From Liolophura sinensis (Eukaryota; Mollusca; Polyplacophora; Chitonida; Chitonidae), in the NCBI RefSeq assembly GCF_032854445.1, contig NC_088296.1, positions 14,174,706 to 14,238,705 on the forward strand: a DNA stretch of 64,000 nt. Reading direction: 5' to 3'. The translations under genes were made by a program, and so were the position numbers. Shown piece by piece: positions 23,501 through 30,475 of this stretch. How positions within the stretch are numbered: position 1 is the first letter of the stretch; each line of letters opens with the position of its first letter. A model generated the notes under the pieces. That model had not been told where the DNA came from. It saw only the letters and a program-made list of their open reading frames with translations, and searched no databases.

Positions 23501-23608
23501 CCTGTTCGTTCATCAAACAGTGGATATGTGAACATATCTTGTACCAATCAAGACCTAAACGCTTACACCAACACTAATGCAGATATTGTGTACGATAATC
23601 TTCAGTAG
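5470..23608 (+). CDS. Multi-EGF single-pass membrane protein with Tyr-x-Asn cytoplasmic tail (eight exons)
   Basis: Coding exons inferred from splice sites and frame: 5470-5548, 8472-8609, 10614-10739, 11450-11584, 12927-13067, 19832-19897, 22327-22420, 23026-23608. All junctions join in phase; total 454 codons including the stop. Domains: signal peptide, four EGF-like exons (each flanked by phase 1 introns), a short Ser/Thr stalk, one transmembrane helix, and a cytoplasmic tail of about 195 residues. The tail has YTNI, YVNI, YTNT and YDNL, all fitting the Grb2 SH2 consensus pY-x-N, plus YTLF. The architecture suggests a cell-surface receptor or adhesion protein signalling through tyrosine phosphorylation; no ligand can be inferred. 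The fourth EGF exon contains TAA at 13019-13021. A 6.2 kb retrotransposon sits in the following intron. I know no specific orthologue. Further exons may be missed. Confidence 0.72.
5605..5700. repeat. Intronic repeat also present at about 9375-9475
   Basis: A block of about 85 bp containing CATGTGAACTCACCTA and then TTGAGGAAAGAGCGGGACCA recurs in the next intron with about 80% identity. Each copy is followed closely by a SINE. It is a small duplication or an unrecognised repeat. Confidence 0.6.
5708..5830 (-). repeat. SINE family A, 3' part only
   Basis: This stretch holds the conserved family core (GTACTCAAGAATATTTCACT, then ACGACGGCGGCCAGCATTATG, here given as separate short motifs) and ends after CGACCATCCGC. 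The tRNA-like head is missing. Strand is judged from the full copy near 9.5 kb. Confidence 0.75.
6630..6725 (-). repeat. SINE family A, strongly diverged fragment
   Basis: TTTAACGTTACACTCAAGAA, followed by GTGGAGGAAACCGGAG, resembles the family core but is decayed. Strand is by analogy to other copies. Confidence 0.35.
7500..7645. repeat. 33 bp minisatellite, about four copies
   Basis: The unit is approximately GTACGAAGCGCTTGATGGTG plus GTTACCGATGGTC, repeated with changes. It lies in intron 1 of the EGF gene. Confidence 0.7.
8472..8609 (+). CDS. EGF gene exon 2: EGF-like domain 1
   Basis: Acceptor TATTTGCAG and donor G|GTAAGC flank 138 nt read in phase 1. Six cysteines occur in an EGF-like spacing, starting CNSIRCGHGSRC and then CLC; the last cysteine follows a slightly long loop. 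It lacks the Asn/Asp residues of a calcium-binding EGF. Confidence 0.68.
8695..8935 (-). repeat. Two partial copies of SINE family A
   Basis: One fragment (about 8695-8815) carries TTCGACGGCGGCCAGAATTA and a tail that includes ACTTGCATTCACAACGACCG. A second fragment (about 8850-8935) carries CACTCAGGAATATTTCACTT and CCGACGGCGGTCAGCATTG. Both lie in intron 2 of the EGF gene. Confidence 0.65.
8955..9240. repeat. Interspersed repeat shared with about 37.62-37.90 kb
   Basis: TGTAAAACTTAAGAAAC, AAAGGCGTTT, GGATCTAACAAATGCCACA and a GTACACGCCA block recur in the same order at about 37.62-37.80 kb, so both are copies of one unnamed repeat. Confidence 0.6.
9494..9764 (-). repeat. SINE family A, full length, with 13 bp target-site duplication
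   Basis: The element (9507-9751) is flanked by perfect direct repeats GTCGGCAGAAGTA (9494-9506 and 9752-9764). On - it begins with a tRNA-like head: GGGGCCTCCGTGGCTCAGTT resembles an RNA polymerase III A box region, with a B box-like element inside. It ends in an A-rich tail, seen on + as TTTATTTTTATTTTC. This copy fixes the orientation of the family. Confidence 0.88.
10614..10739 (+). CDS. EGF gene exon 3: EGF-like domain 2
   Basis: Acceptor GAGGACAG and donor G|GTAAGT flank 126 nt in phase 1. Six cysteines have typical EGF spacing, and the domain ends YSCICSDGYTRSTTGHC, with the aromatic and Gly of the consensus CxCxxGY. Confidence 0.78.
11450..11584 (+). CDS. EGF gene exon 4: EGF-like domain 3
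   Basis: Acceptor TTCTTACAG and donor G|GTAAGT flank 135 nt in phase 1. The sequence DQCSSAPCGDNAVCTN followed by GSFTCTCKAGYY is a textbook EGF-like domain and the best conserved one in the gene. Confidence 0.88.
12927..13067 (+). pseudogene. EGF gene exon 5: EGF-like domain 4 with in-frame TAA
   Basis: Acceptor TTGTTTTAG leads into 141 nt in phase 1 with EGF cysteines (DNCESEP, NICGNYALC, VICQC, GNNGC). TAA at 13019-13021 follows directly after CQC, where most EGF domains have Lys or another polar residue. The donor GTTGTT is weak compared with the GTAAGT or GTAAGC donors of the other EGF exons. Either this exon is decaying, or it is skipped (both ends are phase 1, so skipping keeps the frame), or the base is an assembly error. 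Confidence 0.7.
13478..14472 (+). repeat. 5' LTR of copy 1
   Basis: Begins TGTTATGTATGAC and ends CCGTAACA, with TG...CA ends. A TATATAAG box at 13669-13676 probably marks the start of transcription. Relative to copy 2 it lacks about 10 bp near its start. Confidence 0.92.
14473..14500 (+). other. Mutated primer-binding site of copy 1
   Basis: Five bases after the LTR, TGGTGACCTTGTCCGGGAAC corresponds to the cleaner TGGGGGCTTGTCCGGGAA of copy 2, so it is a decayed tRNA-Pro-type primer site. Confidence 0.6.
14603..15250 (+). pseudogene. gag N-terminal region of copy 1, frameshifted
   Basis: ATG at 14603 starts the same protein as copy 2 (MGDFDPKQFVNAPDQDVFE). One base is missing near 14773, more indels occur in the Glu/Arg-rich coiled-coil region (about 14860-15100), and there is one extra T near 15252. 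The structural protein cannot be made from this copy. Confidence 0.85.
15243..17066 (+). pseudogene. gag C-terminal part, protease and integrase start of copy 1
   Basis: An open frame of 607 codons carries the gag capsid-like region, a CCHC zinc knuckle (CNFCKRVGHVMSEC), an aspartic protease motif Asp-Thr-Gly-Ala-Ser, and the integrase zinc-binding domain (His, His, CWSC, HAC). It is stopped by TGA at 17064-17066, one codon before the residue pair that begins the integrase core in copy 2. Confidence 0.88.
17067..18539 (+). pseudogene. Integrase core and RNase H of copy 1, RT core missing
   Basis: After the TGA the frame continues to TAG at 18537-18539. It holds the integrase core (SDQGSN and the ALERFHQ glutamate), the integrase C-terminal region ending HINMLKPY, then jumps directly to the RT connection segment (KRFLGMAGYYRKF) and RNase H (LAVDASD, STIEKEC, VVYTDHNPL, GKDNVIADCLSRV). 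RNase H is intact here, unlike in copy 2. No YxDD catalytic motif is present. Confidence 0.88.
18654..19646 (+). repeat. 3' LTR of copy 1
   Basis: Preceded by a polypurine tract GAAGGGTGGGGG. Begins TGTTATG and ends CCGTAACA. It is followed by GAAAT, the same bases that begin the internal region, though that may be chance. Confidence 0.92.
19832..19897 (+). CDS. EGF gene exon 6: Ser/Thr-rich stalk
   Basis: Acceptor CTTTCTTTCAG and donor G|GTATGT flank 66 nt in phase 1. They encode a stretch rich in Ser and Thr (STIVVTSPSTQKSTTTTP), a likely O-glycosylated juxtamembrane stalk. The exon lies just downstream of the retrotransposon inserted in the preceding intron. Confidence 0.65.
20454..20750 (-). 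repeat. SINE family B, with 13 bp target-site duplication
   Basis: The body (20467-20737) is flanked by perfect copies of GTTTTTGTAAGCG (20454-20466 and 20738-20750). Core motifs include TAATGTGCCTCCTTGTTGCA, GGACGGATTTCCACCGCTC and GTCGTTGCACTATCCCCTTC. A GAGT-type tail at the left means the element reads on -. Intron 6 of the EGF gene. Confidence 0.85.
21322..21627. repeat. 38 bp minisatellite, eight copies
   Basis: Unit CAGATGGCTATCCCCAGTGT plus ATACCTAAGTGTCAGAAA, nearly identical between copies. Because 38 is not a multiple of three, frames run open across it in rotation; these are not genes. Intron 6 of the EGF gene. Confidence 0.93.
22327..22420 (+). CDS. EGF gene exon 7: transmembrane helix
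   Basis: Acceptor TGATTTTCAG and donor CCAG|GTAAGA flank 94 nt. Read in phase 1 they give a long hydrophobic helix, including LVIALAAGISGGVVFITIVI followed by more Ile/Leu and an Arg. It ends in phase 2, which the last exon matches. Confidence 0.8.
23026..23608 (+). CDS. EGF gene exon 8: cytoplasmic tail and stop
   Basis: Acceptor TTTCTATTGTCAG precedes a frame open to TAG at 23606-23608. The tail is hydrophilic, rich in Asn, Ser and Thr, and holds five spaced tyrosine motifs: YTNI, YTLF, YVNI, YTNT and the C-terminal YDNL. Four have Asn at +2. This favours Grb2-type SH2 binding after phosphorylation; that is inference from motif knowledge. Confidence 0.78.
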
Positions 23609-24330
23609 CCAAAAGTTTAAGACAAGAGCAGCCACCAGGCTCAAAATCATCAGTAGTTACAAATAGCTTTTCTCGTTAATTCTACCACGGTGCATGTGAG
23701 ATTGTAAGTTTTTACCATTTAAACCTTTACAGGAACGGTTAGAATACAACTCTAACTCAGTTTAAATGACAAGAAGCTGAATTGCACGCAATTTACGTGA
23801 ATCATTTCAACAAGGAAGTTTGGAATTCGAACTCTTTTATCGCTAAAGTTAACAAAGACCTACTGTGTCATGTGGCCTGTCAAAAATGTTAGCTGTCTAA
23901 AAGTTGGAGAAGATTAACGACGGAGGAAATTGATAAGTTTAACTTTTTTGAACTTGAAAATTTTCTAATGGAAAGAGGTGTTATTTGAGCCTCTGGAACA
24001 CGGTGAGACAAGTGGTCGGTAAATTAATGTCAGTGAAAGTTTCCTAGCATATTTTTTCACAAGTCACATGATAATGGAGAACTGTTTGTACCTTCAATGA
24101 AAAAAAGAGTTCGAAGTCGACAATTTGTACATAGAGATTAATATGACGGTACTTGCTCCGCCACGTTTTATAGGGTTGCCTTGGAGGTCTCATTATGTCA
24201 CTCGTCGATTAAATTCGCAAGCTTACATAGCTCGTTATAGATGTTAAATTGTACCACGGCACGTGAATATGGGTATCAGGATAAATCCCTGTGTTAGACA
24301 GACTGTAAAATAAACTTTGTTTTGAGCGTT
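23609..24330 (+). terminator. 3' UTR and polyadenylation signal of the EGF gene
   Basis: After the stop, about 700 bp of AT-rich non-coding DNA leads to AATAAA at 24309-24314, followed by GT-rich sequence (CTTTGTTTTGAGCG), typical of a cleavage and polyadenylation site. Confidence 0.55.
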
Positions 24331-25317
24331 ATACCAGGTACATCGATAGCGTTGAAAAATTTGTAAAACAAAATAATATGTCTGTGCATTCTTTGAATAT
24401 TATTGTGTCTTAAATAACACCACAGGATTTTAGTTAATCTAGACCGGTGACGGCCAATAAATTGCATTTTATATAATTCTCCTAGAGCTCTTATGCTAGG
24501 GGTCGTATTATATGCTGCTATTTTAAGAATTTATACGAAGAGTTAGAATAAAACACAGGACGTATTTCCACGGTTACGTGTGACCATCTGCCCATTATCA
24601 CTGCTAAGGTTTTACAGGCTATGCTGTAAGTCTTTTGTATGTAGGCTTGCCTGTCTTACGACTGCAGCTGCATGTTTTCACCTGTTCGGGTTTTTGAAAC
24701 AAAATTCCTTAGCCATCACAGCAAAATATGTATGTGCATACACATAGTTGTAAAAGTAGGACTTTTCTAATATGGACAAATGATAGAATTGAAAACAAAT
24801 ATCTACAAAAACTGCTCTCGGATTACAGAGGTGACTACAGTAGAGGTTACTTTGTCTTTATTCAACTTATACTTGCATATATTAGTTGCACGATGAGCCT
24901 AGAACCAAATTAATGTCAATAGCTTAGGAAACTATTTTTGAAGTGGAGAAAAACGAGTTTATTTATATAGATACAAAACGAAATATTTTCGTCTTGCTCC
25001 TTACGTGTATTTTCTAATTTCTTTCTTCGATTGACTTGGCGTGTAGTCATTAATGGGCGAAACAGTTAAACAGCTACTTTTTTATTCTGGTAGTGTGTAT
25101 TTATTGCTTAAACCAATACAAGAATATTAACTGAATACAGAGGGTTTATATTCTCGTGCTGTTACAATCTCGTGTTGTGTTGCGTTAACTTACGTAATCC
25201 CATTTGTAAGCCCATGACACAGGCTGAAATCCGAATCTTGCATCTACATTTATCAATGAACTCTGGTTAGTTAAGTTGGTTTGGGAATGCATTATCATTT
25301 CTTCTTTTTCTGCATGG
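24331..25317. other. Intergenic DNA between the EGF gene and LTR copy 2
   Basis: AT-rich sequence with no recognisable gene, repeat or conserved motif. Confidence 0.5.
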
Positions 25318-26325
25318 TGTTATGTATGACTATTTAACGTTTTCCTGTACTGTTAGTCTGCGGACCTTTGTGTTGTATGTTATAAGCATAACAGGCCCTG
25401 TTATATATGTACAGCGCGGACCTGGCCGAAAGCACCTTGGTCAATGCTCTGTTTATTTAACTGGCTGTACATTGGCTGTTAATTCTGTGTCTAAGAATAG
25501 TTGAATCCACCTGGACCGTATATAAGCCGTGTTTTCTGTGCAGAGTGAAGGTATTTTTGCTGCATCCACTGGGAGCCAGGAGAGTGTGCGACGCTCTCGT
25601 ATCGAGTTCATTATTTTGATATGAGCTGGGGATGCCAGTTTCATTTGGGAGGACAGTTTTTTTTATGCCGGCACCGTTTGTGTACCACAGTAGTACTGAT
25701 GTCTGATTTATGTGAATTTCTGCGGAAGTCACGTTTATTGGTGTTCGGATCTTTATTATGATTATACAGTGTGGACTGTGTAATTTGTTTAACACGCTGA
25801 CCTCACCTGACCGACAAGGTCGTCAAGGACTCTTAACTGAAGTTTTCAGTTTTGCAAAGGACGTTCGTTCTGCCACAAGGTGACATTACTCTACGTCTCT
25901 GAACGGCTCGTTTGTGAGCTTCTGCGGGAGCTGTGACTGATCTGAAGTGGATTATACCTCCATGCCTGTATTTACCCTGTGTTGTGCTCTGCGGGTGTGA
26001 CGTCATTCAAAGGCTTGACTGTTCCAGTTCTGTGTAACCTGTGTACTGTGTTCGTGTTCGCTAACCTGGCGAAGTACCTGTCTAGGACAATTTGTGAATT
26101 GTGTGTTTATCCCATGGTCTTTACGTTGGATTTCCTGGAATACATTCCTTGGGATGCAAAGGTGAACTGGAAACTTGTAAAGACCGGTAATACTGATGTG
26201 TGTGTTGTTGTTGTTGTTGAACTGTCTGTAAAACTGTACGTCTCATTTTATATATAAAGCATTGTTTACATTGTAATATTGAGTCACTGAGTCTGTTTTC
26301 TGTTGCCGTTTTCAATACCGTAACA
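25318..26325 (+). repeat. 5' LTR of copy 2
   Basis: TGTTATG...CCGTAACA. Contains TATATAAG upstream of the probable start of transcription. Short open frames inside it are not genes. Confidence 0.94.
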
Positions 26326-26330
26326 GAAAT

Positions 26331-26348
26331 TGGGGGCTTGTCCGGGAA
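26331..26348 (+). other. Primer-binding site of copy 2 (tRNA-Pro type)
   Basis: TGGGGGCTTGTCCGGGAA lies five bases after the LTR. It differs at two positions from the tRNA-Pro primer site known from gammaretroviruses. Confidence 0.75.
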
Positions 26349-26447
26349 CTGATTGTTTCCTTTTTGTTTTGCTATTTGAAGTTAAACACAAGTGAGAAGC
26401 GATTGCTTAATTTTAACGGTGAATGATTCAGTGGCTAAATATTTACA

Positions 26448-29400
26448 ATGGGAGATTTTGATCCTAAACAGTTTGTTAATGCGCCCGATCAGGATGTTTT
26501 TGAGAGTTTAAAGAAGGAAGACTTGGTTAAGTTAGGGACATTTTTAGGTTTGTCCATAAAGTCTTCATGGAGGAAAAGAGATATGCAGCATACTTTGTTG
26601 AAACATTTAGTGGAGATCGGGAAGTTTGATAGTTCTGCACTATCTGATTATGAGTTCGAGGGTCAGTCTGATGCCGAGCTTAAATTTAAGCAGTTTGAGT
26701 TAAAGTTGAGATTGGAGAAAGAGGAAAGAGAGAGAGAGAAAGAGAGGGAATATGAGGAAAAAGAGAAAGAGAGGGAACATGAGATACAGTTAGAAAAGTT
26801 GAAAATGCAGAGAGAGGAAAGAGAGAGGGAAGTGCAGAGAGAGGAAAGAGAGAGGGAAATGCAGAGAGAGGAAAGAGAGAGGGAAGTGCAGAGAGAGGAG
26901 AGAGAAATGCAAGAAAGAGAGAGGGAAAGAGAATTGGAGTTTCAAATGAAAAAGTTAGAATTAGAGAGAGATGAGAAACCGGGTCCTTCCGGTAGACAGG
27001 ATTCAGGATTTGATGTGACCAAATACATTCGGTTAGTTCCATCCTTTCAGGAAAAAGAGGTGGATAAATATTTTCTGCATTTTGAGAAAATTGCAAATAG
27101 TTTAAAGTGGCCTAAAGAGTTCTGGACTATGTTATTACAGAGTGTGCTAATTGGAAAGGCCAGGGAAATTTACACTCAGTTAAGTGTAGAGAATGCTTCC
27201 AATTATGACTATGTGAAAGAGGTAATTTTGAAGGGTTATGAATTGGTGCCTGAAGCTTACCGCCAGAAATTTCGTAACTGTGAAAAAGGTAGAGATCAGA
27301 CATACGTTGAGTTTGGTCGAGCTAAGGAGCAGTTGTTTGATCGCTGGTGTATAGCCAAGAAAATAGGCAAGGATTTTGAAAGTTTGCGTCAGCTTGTGCT
27401 GGTAGAAGAGTTCAAGCGTTGTATTCATAATGATGTAAAGGTGTTCGTTGATGAGCAGAAGGCGAGTACACTTGAAGAGGCAGCCAGTTTAGCTGATGAT
27501 TATTCCTTGACACATAAGGTTACATACACGGGTAAGCCATTTAATTCATTTACACGTAGAAATAACCAGTCACATGCAACAGGTAGAGGTAGCTCTACAC
27601 AGAAGAGTTCTACACCAGGCTGCAATGGTTCACGTAGTTCAGATTGGAGTGGTAGTCCTCGAAATAGGGTCACTTGTAATTTTTGCAAGCGGGTAGGTCA
27701 CGTGATGAGTGAATGTTACAAGTTGAAAAGGATACGGGAAGCTCAGAATGAGTCTAAGCCCACAGGTCTTTGTGTTGCAATGCACAAAACATTGCCGGAA
27801 GTTACATCAGCAGTTAAAAGCAGATCTGAGTTAGCTGATACGGGATTGGATAAGATTCCCAAATGCTCTATGGATAGCTTCGCTCCGTTTATCAATTCTG
27901 GTTCAGTGTCGCTTAGAAGCGACATGTCTTGTGCTACCCCTATAAAGATATTGAGGGATACTGGGGCATCTCAGTCTCTGTTGTTGATGAATACTCTGCC
28001 CTTTTCTGAAGAGTCATACTCTGGGGTTCGTGCCCTTATTAGAGGTGTAGAGTCTAGTGACTTTGTCAGTGTTCCCCTTCATGATATTTATTTGTCATCA
28101 GATTTGATATCTGGACCTGTCAGGGTAGGCATTAAGCCTTCATTACCTTTTGAGGGTATTCATTTGTTGTTGGGAAATGACTTAGCACATGATAAAGTTA
28201 CTGTTGATCCCTTAATGGTTGATAAGCCTTCTCTGAATACAGTCACAGAGCCAGTTGAAAGCGAGATAGCGGGTTTATATCCGTCCTGTGTTGTTACAAG
28301 AGCTATGTCTAGAAAAGTCAGTACGGACCAGGGTAGTACTGTTGATTTGAGTGAGACTTTTCTCAACAACATGTTGGATGGAGATTCTTCCAAATTAGAC
28401 AGCCAGCAGGAAGTAGACACTAATTTTGTTAGTGGTGATCAGCCATTTTGTAGGACTGAGTTGATTGCTGAACAACACAGTGATCCAAGTATTTCTTGCT
28501 TGTTTAATGATGCAGCTAAAGATGGTGAATCTTTACCTGACCCATGCTACTACTATGTCAAGTCTGGCATATTGATGCGGCAGTGGAGACCTCCCGATGT
28601 TTCGTTGGAGGATGAATGGGCAGTTAAGCATCAGGTAGTTGTGCCCAAGTCTTATCGTAAAGACATACTGACCATAGCGCATGAAACGCCGTTAGCAGGT
28701 CATTTAGGTGTTAATAAGACCTATTATAAGATTCTCAGTCATTTTTATTGGCCAGGAATAAGGAAAGATGTTACTGAATTTTGCAGGTCTTGTCATGCAT
28801 GTCAGTTAGTGGGGAAACTTAACCAGACAATCCCCAAGGCAGCCTTGAGGCCTATTCCTGCAATTGGCGAGCCATTCAGTAGAATCTTAATAGATTGTGT
28901 TGGTCCGCTACCTAAGACAAAGTCTGGAAATCAGTATATGTTAACCATAATGTGTACTTCAACTCGTTTCCCTGAGGCAATTCCACTAAGGAATATTACT
29001 GCCAAGACTGTAATTAAGGCTTTAGTTAAGTTCTTTACCATGTTTGGTCTGCCTAAGTCAGTACAGTCAGACCAGGGTTCAAATTTCATGTCTGGTGTGT
29101 TCCAACAAGTTATGCATGAGCTAGGTATTAACCAGTATAAATCCTCAGCTTATCACCCACAAAGTCAAGGAGCACTAGAGAGATTCCATCAGACACTGAA
29201 AAGTATGATAAGAACTTACTGCTTTGAGACAGGGAAAGATTGGGACGAGGGTGTACCTTTGTTAATGTTTGCTGTAAGAGAGTCTGTACAAAAGTCACTT
29301 GGATTTAGTCCATTTGAGCTTGTGTTTGGCCATACTGTGCGTGGTCCACTACAGTTGTTCAAGGAAAAGTTTGTGTCTGGTGATAGTGACAATGTTAACC

Positions 29401-30254
29401 TATTACAGTATGTGTCAAGTTTTCGTACTAAGCTCAACAGAGTATGTGAGTTAGCCAGAGAGAATCTTACAGCTTCTCAGAAGAGTATGAAAACTAAGTA
29501 TGACAAAGAGACAGTAAGAAGCAGATTTGAAGTTGGTCAGAAGGTATTGGCCTTACTTCCAGTTAGTGGTAAGCCACTTGAAGCTCGTTATTTTGGACCT
29601 TATGTAGTAGACAAGAGGCTAAGTGATCTTAATTATATTATTTTCACTCCTGATCGGCGCAAATCTAGACAACTTTGTCACATTAACATGTTAAAGTCAT
29701 ATGTAGACAGAGATAGCACTGATCTCAATGTTGTACATCCTAGTGGAGTTGCTATCTCTTGTTTTCCAGTGCCAAGTTGTAAGAGAGAGTTAAAGCGTTT
29801 TTTGGGCATGGCAGGTTATTATCGAAAGTTCTGTAGGAACTTTTCATTTGTTAGTGAGCCATTAACTCAGCTGTTAAAGAAAGGTGCTAAATTCTTGTGG
29901 TCCATTGAGTGTCAGAGATCTTTTGATAGATTAAAGGCCATGCTAAGCAGCGGCCCCATACTTGTAGCACCTGATTTTAATTTACCATTTAAGCTAGCTG
30001 TTGATGCTAGTGATATATCTGCTGGGGCAGTTTTGTTACAAGAAAATGAAACAGATCACGTTGATCACCCTGTATGTTTTTTTTCTCGCAAATTTGACAA
30101 GTGCCAGAGAAATTATTCGACAATAGAAAAGGAATGTCTGTCCTTGATTCTAGCATTACAGCATTTTGAAGTATACGTGACTTCGTCAAGTTACCCTATT
30201 GTTGTGTATACAGATCTTCAATCCCTTGACCTTCTTGCACAAACTAAAAGGTAA
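26448..30254 (+). CDS. Gag-Pol polyprotein of copy 2 without RT core (1268 aa)
   Basis: Start ATG at 26448 is the first after the primer site. Domains by residue: charged Glu/Arg coiled coil about 80-175; gag capsid-like region about 185-350; CCHC knuckle C410-C413-H418-C423; aspartic protease DTGAS with D504; integrase zinc-binding region about 745-790; integrase core D816, D875, E911, spaced as DD35E; integrase C-terminus ending HINML near 1079; RT connection segment KRFLGMAGYY near 1116; RNase H from D1186. About 350 residues of RT normally found between the last two blocks are missing in frame. A one-base insertion at about 30216 shifts RNase H after VVYTD, so it ends early. Confidence 0.92.
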   Translation: MGDFDPKQFVNAPDQDVFESLKKEDLVKLGTFLGLSIKSSWRKRDMQHTLLKHLVEIGKFDSSALSDYEFEGQSDAELKFKQFELKLRLEKEEREREKEREYEEKEKEREHEIQLEKLKMQREEREREVQREEREREMQREEREREVQREEREMQERERERELEFQMKKLELERDEKPGPSGRQDSGFDVTKYIRLVPSFQEKEVDKYFLHFEKIANSLKWPKEFWTMLLQSVLIGKAREIYTQLSVENASNYDYVKEVILKGYELVPEAYRQKFRNCEKGRDQTYVEFGRAKEQLFDRWCIAKKIGKDFESLRQLVLVEEFKRCIHNDVKVFVDEQKASTLEEAASLADDYSLTHKVTYTGKPFNSFTRRNNQSHATGRGSSTQKSSTPGCNGSRSSDWSGSPRNRVTCNFCKRVGHVMSECYKLKRIREAQNESKPTGLCVAMHKTLPEVTSAVKSRSELADTGLDKIPKCSMDSFAPFINSGSVSLRSDMSCATPIKILRDTGASQSLLLMNTLPFSEESYSGVRALIRGVESSDFVSVPLHDIYLSSDLISGPVRVGIKPSLPFEGIHLLLGNDLAHDKVTVDPLMVDKPSLNTVTEPVESEIAGLYPSCVVTRAMSRKVSTDQGSTVDLSETFLNNMLDGDSSKLDSQQEVDTNFVSGDQPFCRTELIAEQHSDPSISCLFNDAAKDGESLPDPCYYYVKSGILMRQWRPPDVSLEDEWAVKHQVVVPKSYRKDILTIAHETPLAGHLGVNKTYYKILSHFYWPGIRKDVTEFCRSCHACQLVGKLNQTIPKAALRPIPAIGEPFSRILIDCVGPLPKTKSGNQYMLTIMCTSTRFPEAIPLRNITAKTVIKALVKFFTMFGLPKSVQSDQGSNFMSGVFQQVMHELGINQYKSSAYHPQSQGALERFHQTLKSMIRTYCFETGKDWDEGVPLLMFAVRESVQKSLGFSPFELVFGHTVRGPLQLFKEKFVSGDSDNVNLLQYVSSFRTKLNRVCELARENLTASQKSMKTKYDKETVRSRFEVGQKVLALLPVSGKPLEARYFGPYVVDKRLSDLNYIIFTPDRRKSRQLCHINMLKSYVDRDSTDLNVVHPSGVAISCFPVPSCKRELKRFLGMAGYYRKFCRNFSFVSEPLTQLLKKGAKFLWSIECQRSFDRLKAMLSSGPILVAPDFNLPFKLAVDASDISAGAVLLQENETDHVDHPVCFFSRKFDKCQRNYSTIEKECLSLILALQHFEVYVTSSSYPIVVYTDLQSLDLLAQTKR

Positions 30255-30361
30255 AAACCGAAGATTGTTACGGTGGAGTTTGCTTTTGCAAGAATTTAAT
30301 CTAGAGATTAGACATAAAAGGGAAAGATAATGTGATTGCTGATTGTTTGTCACGTGTCTAG
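30216..30361 (+). pseudogene. Frameshifted RNase H C-terminus of copy 2
   Basis: Compared with copy 1, an inserted base near 30216 and a two-base deletion near 30313 put the last RNase H part out of frame. It still ends at the same place (CACGTGTCTAG). The last catalytic acidic residue is lost from the polyprotein. Confidence 0.8.
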
Positions 30362-30460
30362 TTGGTTTTCTGCAGCTTTGTTTTTATAGACTGTGGTAAA
30401 CGTTATTATTATTTATGATTATGAATATGTTAAAGAAAGTTTTATGCAAAACTTTCTTTC

Positions 30461-30475
30461 CCTGAAGGTTGGGGG
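30461..30475 (+). other. Polypurine tract of copy 2
   Basis: GAAGGTTGGGGG directly precedes the 3' LTR, the expected site of plus-strand priming; slightly degraded compared with copy 1. Confidence 0.65.

Noticed and set aside
25979-26257. 92-codon frame starting MLCSAGVTSF, also at 14.1, 19.3 and 31.1 kb
   Set aside because: Lies wholly inside each LTR copy and varies by frameshift between them; no sign of selection.
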